64,000 nt of DNA from NCBI RefSeq assembly GCF_029227915.1, contig NC_079881.1:11321501-11385500 (forward strand), written 5' to 3'. The position numbers and the translations under genes were made by a program. This DNA is from Hydractinia symbiolongicarpus. Taxonomy: Eukaryota; Cnidaria; Hydrozoa; Anthoathecata; Hydractiniidae. Positions 57,651 to 64,000 of the stretch are shown one piece after another; position 1 is the first letter of the stretch, and every line of letters starts with the position of its first letter. Under the pieces are notes generated by a model, which was not told the DNA's origin, ran no database searches, and saw only the letters and a list, made by a program, of their open reading frames with translations.

Positions 57651-58113
57651 GTAAACAAATTTTAATGTTTACATTTTGACTAAATTTTTGCGCATGTGGA
57701 GAAAAATCGGAAAAATTTATAGTCAATAAAATGAGACTGTAAGTGAAGAAAGTCAAATCTATTCACTACAACAATCTTGGGAACACCAGGTTGTCACATG
57801 GTAATTGCGACCAATGGATAGCGTTTTCCATTGTACATAATACTGGATAAAATTTGTCCTAGCATTTTTGCTTTGGTGTACACAAGAAATGATTGCCTCT
57901 TGTGGTTAAGTGTCTTGAGTCCAAACGTTTACAAATTGCTGTCCAACTTAAAAATTCTCTTAGTTTTTATACTACTAACCAAATTTGCGTTAAAATTAGT
58001 AACTTTAATCTTGGTACCCTCTTAATAAATACAAATAAGGCAAAAATATTAATTTTCTAAAGTTTTAAGTTGTTTTGAAGTGAGAAGTATCTTTCTGTGA
58101 ATGTTTTATTTAG

Positions 58114-61100
58114 CTCTTACAACAATGTTTTCATGTTTCATCAAGATGCATGTCAACAGCAGCATCAAAAAAGGTATTATCATGAATATTGTAATTTTCA
58201 TTTCTACGGTTGTTTGCAGTTTTAACAGCTTTATATAAAATAATTTGAGTTTCTCTTTCTTGTTTGTATATAAATACAGTATGCTTTATCTTTTCACAGG
58301 TTGCTATCAGTCATTTTGATCCAGAAACCTACCTGCCATATGAGAAATTAGAAGGGAATCTAAAGATTGTTAAAGACAGGTTTGTGTGCATCATTCATAC
58401 TAGTATGTAGATTTGCTATTATTTTTCATGCTGCATAACTACCTTTCCAAGTCAACAACCTTTTTAAAAATAGGATTTTTCAGTATAATAGAACAAATAA
58501 AAATAAATTCAATTAGCATAATACTCTAACAAATTTCTTTGCGATGTAATAAACTGGCCATGTATGTATTCTGTTTACTTTATGTCAAATAAACACCCTG
58601 CTCTGCTGCACCACACCCTATCACTTACATAAAACTCATAAATAAAATTGAAGTTGGATAGGGATCGAAATAGTGGGATTCCTCTGTTTGAAGCCCCTCA
58701 AAATGCAGCAGCTGCAAACAAAATATGTTAAAATAAATGCCTCTGTAATAGACATTGGCCTTCATTTAATCTCAGTTAAAATACTACTGATTTAAAGTAA
58801 GCATTAGAATTGCCTGTATATGCCTATGAGGGTAATTTTAGAGAACTTTAGAAATAACAACTTTGTTCATGCTCACTTAAACTCAGCACTTAAAATTATT
58901 TTTGGTATTCTATTTATTATATTAAATTGGGAAGAAGTAGTGCTTTTTTATTTTGAAGTTTATTGTGCATTATCTAGATAATTGGGTCTTGCAAAATATG
59001 CCTCATTTAAAATTTATGATTTAAAAATAATGGTCTTTTCAACTTGTTTTAACAAAATTTGATGACAGACAAGATGCAGCAGCAGTATATACACTATTGT
59101 TTTATTAGAATGAAAAGCCGGATTTCAACTAAAAATGGGAGATTTCTACTTAAATCAATGCAGCGGAAATATAAAGTAATTAATTTGCAATGCCAATGTT
59201 TGCTCTTTGTAGGGTATATTTGTATGTTGAGTCTTGTTTGCCCTATTTTTAGATTGGGACGAAGTTTAACCATGTCTGAAAAAGTATTATACAGTCACAT
59301 TGACGATCCTATAAACCAGGTAAAAATAATTTTCAATATTTTTTGTGTCTTTTTCTATTCTGTGCATTTATACTTCGCACTATCCAACCTTCCAATTTAA
59401 AATCAAATCAAAATAGACAAAAGTTTATTTGTGTGATTTTAGGATATTGAACGCGGTTCCTCATATTTAAAATTACGACCTGATCGTGTTGCAATGCAGG
59501 ATGCGACAGCCCAAATGGCCATGTTGCAGTTTATTTCTAGTGGACTCCCTAGAGTAGCAGTGCCTTCAACTATCCATTGTGATCATTTAATTGAAGCACA
59601 AGTTGGAGGTGATAAAGATTTGGCTAGAGCAAAGGTAGTTTTATACTCTTGATGCAAGTTTACATAATCAGGGTGTTCACTCTGTCAAAAAAAGCAGAAA
59701 TATTGTCCAAATGTTAAAAAAAGTCAGGTTTGTTAATTTTGTCTGAAATAGCTGAAAAAAATCTGGAAAATGTCGGCAAAATAAGGAATTTATTGATTGG
59801 ACATGCTGTAGAAGTCTCTGCAGTCCCCTTTTACACTATAATCAGGTCAATATTTTTATTATTCCAGGATATTAACAAAGAAGTATACAACTTTTTATCT
59901 TCCGCTGGTGCAAAATATGGTGTTGGGTTTTGGAAACCAGGATCAGGAATTATTCACCAGGTATATATTTGATTTGAGTTATGACTTCTAGTATAACTCC
60001 AGTAGCTGTGATGTTTTTGTTGTTTAGATTTATTTATAAGATTTATAGAAGAAAAAATGAGAAATTTCGTTTTTAACATCCAAGTGTTACATATTTTCGC
60101 ACTTATGCATTATTGTACGGTTATTTTTACTACACACCACTTTGTCACCGAAGGCTGTAGTTTTTGTTTACTTCATGCAAAATGATAGATCTTTCTGAAA
60201 CAGAACAATGGTGGTCTAAAACTGTTGAAAGTAAGGTCATGTGTTAAGTTCCTATGGTGTATATTATTGTGTCAGAAACACTTATAAGCAAATTAGATGT
60301 ATTAATTGACAATTTCGTTGCACTATCGTACTACTATCGTTACTACTAAGCACTATCGTTCACAAGAATCTTCAGTAAAAGGGATGTGTTTGTAAGAAAC
60401 AGGAGCATTGCATTAATGACTAAAACTGCTTATTTTTTTTTTTTTTTTATTTGGACTCTTTGTTTTTTTTTTGTACAGAGATTTGATATATATATATAAA
60501 AGAAAACTTTATACTTTCAAAAAATAAGTCAATGATGCCAAAAAAAGAATTGTAGATGATTAAGAATTTTATTTTTATTTGTTTTGACACTTTACTCATT
60601 GTTACTTTATTAGATCGTGTTAGAAAATTATGCCTTTCCTGGTTGTTTGCTAATTGGAACTGACAGTCACACAGTCAATGGTGGTGGTCTAGGAGGTGTG
60701 TGTATTGGAGTTGGAGGTGCAGATGCAGTTGATGTTATGGCAAATATACCATGGGAACTAAAGTGTCCAAAAGTAAGTAATTTTGTAGTCTTTCAAATAT
60801 CTGCTGTGAAGTGGGGGCCAACATTCGAAACAAGTCCCTATATTATCTCACCGTTGTGGCTGTCTAACAATGATGTGGGGGAGAGAAAGTGTTGCCATTA
60901 ATTATAGACATTATATTTTAGTAAATAGTTTTACTCTTTTATGAAAAAAAATAACAATAATAAAGCAGTCTAATAAATACTTCTGAAAAGAAAAATTATC
61001 CAAGGCTTAATAATATTACATACTGCTTTTAGGTAATTGGTGTAAAATTGACAGGAAAACTAAGTGGCTGGACATCGCCAAAAGACGTCATTTTAAAAGT

Positions 61101-64000
61101 TGCTGATATCTTGACAGTAAAGGGAGGAACTGGTGCTATTGTTGAATATTTTGGCCCTGGTGTTGATTCGATTTCATGTACCGGTGAGAGAAACTTGTGC
61201 CAAGCAACACCACATTCTCCATGGATATTTTTTACAATTTGTCTGTTAAACTTGGAAAGCCTTAAACTTGGTCAAAAATGTCCTTGTAAACCTTGAATAT
61301 CTCTGTTTAGAGAAAAACCTTGAAAACTTTTAATTGTGACAAACTTGTCTAGTTGTGATACACTGTTTCATATGGAAAAAAAATTAGTCTACAGCAAGCG
61401 TTGTAAAACATTTGTTTGTTGCAATTATTTCAAATTTTTTTGTTTCGTTTAAACCTCCAGACAAATTGTTATGCTCATCTATTATATTTCAATGGATAAA
61501 AACTTGAGGAATCTAGGAAGCAAGGTTTAAAATATTACTTTTTTGGCACTCTCCTGTTATTTGGTTTACACAAAGTAAAAATTGATCTAACAAGTTTAAA
61601 TGTAGTTAAACTTCAAGGTTATACCTTTACTCTTTGGTTACGTAAAGACCTTCAAAACAGTTCTTATTGTCCAATGGTCACAGACAAAAGATGGTCCAGT
61701 AAACTTTTATTGGTGTTTTTCGAGTCTGACAATTATACTGCACTGATTTTTATAACATACTCATCTCTAAAGATATATTTTATTTTTTTCTACCTATTTA
61801 TTTACAAATAAATTTAGGTATGGGTACAATTTGTAACATGGGTGCAGAGATTGGAGCCACTACGTCTATTTTTCCATTCAACGAACGTATGAGCCGCTAT
61901 TTGAATGCAACCGGGCGTGCTGAAATCGCATCACTGGCTGAGCAATATACACACTTGTTTCAGGCAGACCAAGGAGCAGAATATGATCAAGTTATTGAAA
62001 TAAATTTAACAGAGGTACTTACTTTATTATACGTTTTGATTATTGTGTAGGTGACTGTCAGTGTAACAAGTTCAGAAGCTGTATACTGAAGAACAGGTTT
62101 TTGAATTGAATTTGTTTGTGAAAAGAAATTCGAGAATTGTGGGAAATGCAAAACAAAAAATTGAAAATAAGTATGTCTAAAATTGTGGAATTTAAATTGC
62201 GAATTCATACTTCAATAGTTCTGACTGAAGTGAATTTTGTACTGAAGGTTGCGAATGTTGAGCCTCTTCTTTAATATGGGATTGAAGTTTGCAAATGCAA
62301 ATACGAGACAATTCCGTAAACATTGTGCATTTTTCTCTCACCTGTAGTAATATAGTTTATGTACGAATAGCCAGCCGCGGAGGTGGAATCCCCGAGAGCT
62401 TTAAAACTTCACGTTACTTACTTAGATTTTCTTGATATGCCCTTAAGTCAAGACCAACATTAATACCCTGAACTTGTTTAGAAAAGTTTCTTTTCTCATT
62501 CTAACACATTTATACTATTAATTGCCAGACATCTTAAATTAATTCTCTTATCTTAATTTGACAATTAAACAGGTTCATATCGCAAAAGCAATTTTTTTGT
62601 GTTTTTGTATATATAAAACACTGTACTTTGGAAGGAAAGATTATTGCGTTTCTTCTCTTCAATGTCTCTTGTGGGGAGCTGTAAGGAGGTGTGTACTGCA
62701 AATGTCTAGAAGAAAGCAGATTAATTAAATAAAGGGATGAAGTCCTAAAACCTGTAGTGTAAATAACATTTAAGTTGTCGTTTGAATTGTTTTCTATCTG
62801 AAAATACATTGTGTTTCAGTTGAATTATGTTCTAACATATTTTACTGTAGCTTGAACCGCATGTCAATGGTCCCTTCACACCAGATCTGGGAACACCAAT
62901 ATCAAAATTAGCCTCTGTAGCTGTAAAGAACGATTGGCCAACTGAAATTAAAGTGGGTGAGTGATGTTAATTTCTGGCATCGTTTGGAATATGAGCAATG
63001 TTTTTTGATATGTCAGGGAAATGTCTGAAATTTTAAGTTTAAATGGTCAATCAGAATAGAAATTTCAGCTAAAAATCAGGAGAATATCAGAAATTTTACT
63101 GAAAAATGTCAGGAGAATGTCTGGCATGTGAGAAAAATAAGTTATTATTTTAACGCATTGATTGACGTAATTTTACAATTTTCAACTTGAACAAATTTAT
63201 TTCTTTGCAGGCTTGATTGGTAGTTGTACTAACAGTAGTTACGAGGACATGGGTCGATCTGCAAGTATTGCAAAACAAGCTCTTGACCATGGTATCAAAT
63301 CAAAGTAAGTCATATAGTCGAACCCCACCCCTCTTTATAAACTATGGGCTTACTTAAAGGAGGATGAGGGGTTCGCAAATGGGGAATAAACAAGGCATGT
63401 TATGTTTCAGTTAAGAATGGGTGTATTTTTGTTTTATTAACTTACAAGCGTTGTAGACATAGTGGACAAATGGGAGAACAGAGGCTGCAAGTTGAAGATG
63501 CAGTGTCGCTACCCTTGGGTTGCATTTTTACAGATTGTGTAAAACTCTTATTATTCAGGTCAATCTTTACCATCACTCCTGGTTCTGAACAAATCCGTGC
63601 TACTATTGAAAGAGACGACATTGCGAAAACTCTTCGAGATATTGGTGGTGTTGTGCTTGCAAATGCTTGCGGACCTTGCATTGGACAATGGGACAGGTGA
63701 TATTAAGAAATGTTGCAATCACTTTTGTTTTATGTTTCATCTCGAGTGTTTATGTAAAGGCTAGTTAAACCCTTTATTTATCTTAAAACTTTAAATGAAA
63801 TCATGGTAGCTTTTCTTTCATTGTTTTAGTGGTCGGCAATCACCTGACTTTTTGATTAGTAGTTATCAAATTATTTCATTAGAACAACCATTTTTTGTGT
63901 GTTTATAATGAACACATTTTCTTTTCTTTTCTTGCGACTGCACTGTGTCATTGGAAGTTTTTATTCATTTTTTAGACAAGACGTACCGAAAGGCGAGAAA
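58114..64000 (+). CDS. ACO2: Aconitate hydratase, mitochondrial (3' incomplete)
   Basis: Aconitase converts citrate to isocitrate in the TCA cycle using a 4Fe-4S cluster in the mitochondrial matrix. Exons: 58114-58173, 58300-58379, 59253-59319, 59443-59634, 59868-59960, 60614-60772, 61033-61183, 61818-62014, 62851-62956, 63211-63304, 63559-63696, 63976-64000 (continues beyond). All have GT-AG borders and matching phases. The first exon reads [12 protein letters not shown], a typical presequence end, before VAISHFDP. Conserved motifs: [79 protein letters not shown] (first cluster cysteine) and [10 protein letters not shown] (the other two). All three cluster cysteines are present. About the first half to 60% of the protein is in the window. 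The larger introns show little beyond a CAGGGTG-type repeat. Confidence 0.96.
59669..59790 (+). mobile_element. Dispersed-repeat fragment beginning CAGGGTG (ACO2 intron)
   Basis: It starts CAGGGTGTTCACTCTGTC and continues with 'gtcc/gtcgg..aaaat'-like phrases, as does the minus-strand fragment at 17770-17937. A further related stretch with 'TGTCAGG.AAATGTC' lies at 63015-63130. Only one terminus is recognisable. Confidence 0.45.

Noticed and set aside
1-64000. CRISPR arrays, operons with ribosome binding sites, phage or bacterial genes
   Set aside because: Spliced genes, poly(A) signals, SINEs and LINEs show eukaryotic DNA; no regularly spaced short direct repeats with unique spacers were seen.

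Overview
This is animal (metazoan) nuclear DNA: AT-rich, intron-dense and full of transposable-element remains. Four conserved protein genes can be assembled exon by exon from splice sites and reading phase, all on the + strand: HGS/HRS (ESCRT-0; 17 coding exons, 9200-27115), TECPR1 (18 coding exons, 27977-41631), RPL3 (6 coding exons, 45371-48584) and mitochondrial aconitase ACO2 (58114 to the window end, 3' incomplete; its first exon is only a candidate). The types of mobile element, the split-gene style and a P2X7-ballast-like domain fragment suggest a cnidarian, perhaps a medusozoan. That placement is an inference and not proven by any one sequence.

Layout. 1-3946: remains of a non-LTR retrotransposon (LINE), with an apparently exact 1,243-base tandem duplication of its 5' part. 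4118-9199: intergenic DNA holding a ~1-kb terminal-inverted-repeat element, a short Helitron with both ends intact (6381-7093) and a fold-back made of inverted minisatellites. 9200-27115: HGS, whose introns hold a decayed Penelope-like element with a GIY-YIG remnant, Helitron relatives, a two-copy MITE family, a fold-back hairpin, a tRNA-like element and a SINE. 27977-41631: TECPR1, with two TAA-flanked PIF/Harbinger-type elements in intron 1 and a tRNA-derived SINE near the 3' end. 41667-45340: intergenic DNA with a minisatellite. 45371-48584: RPL3. 48621-57590: repeat-rich DNA with a minus-strand P2X7-ballast-like fragment, a Harbinger transposase C-terminus, a minus-strand MADF gene fragment and a second, inverted copy of the ~1-kb element. 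58114-64000: ACO2.

How the genes relate. HGS and TECPR1 lie head to tail only about 0.7 kb apart, and both act on the endolysosomal membrane system: HGS sorts ubiquitinated cargo at early endosomes, TECPR1 works at lysosomes and autophagosomes. RPL3 and ACO2 are housekeeping genes with no evident link to them. HGS, TECPR1 and RPL3 each carry an intron-acceptor-like pyrimidine-AG 14-34 bases upstream of the start codon. This fits short 5'-UTR introns or spliced-leader trans-splicing.

I found no clearly new multi-gene system. The most useful observations are structural: the exact duplication at the window start, the HGS-TECPR1 pair with its acceptor sites, the intact Helitron ends, the shared repeat families inside neighbouring genes, and the Harbinger-related gene remains at 54-57 kb.
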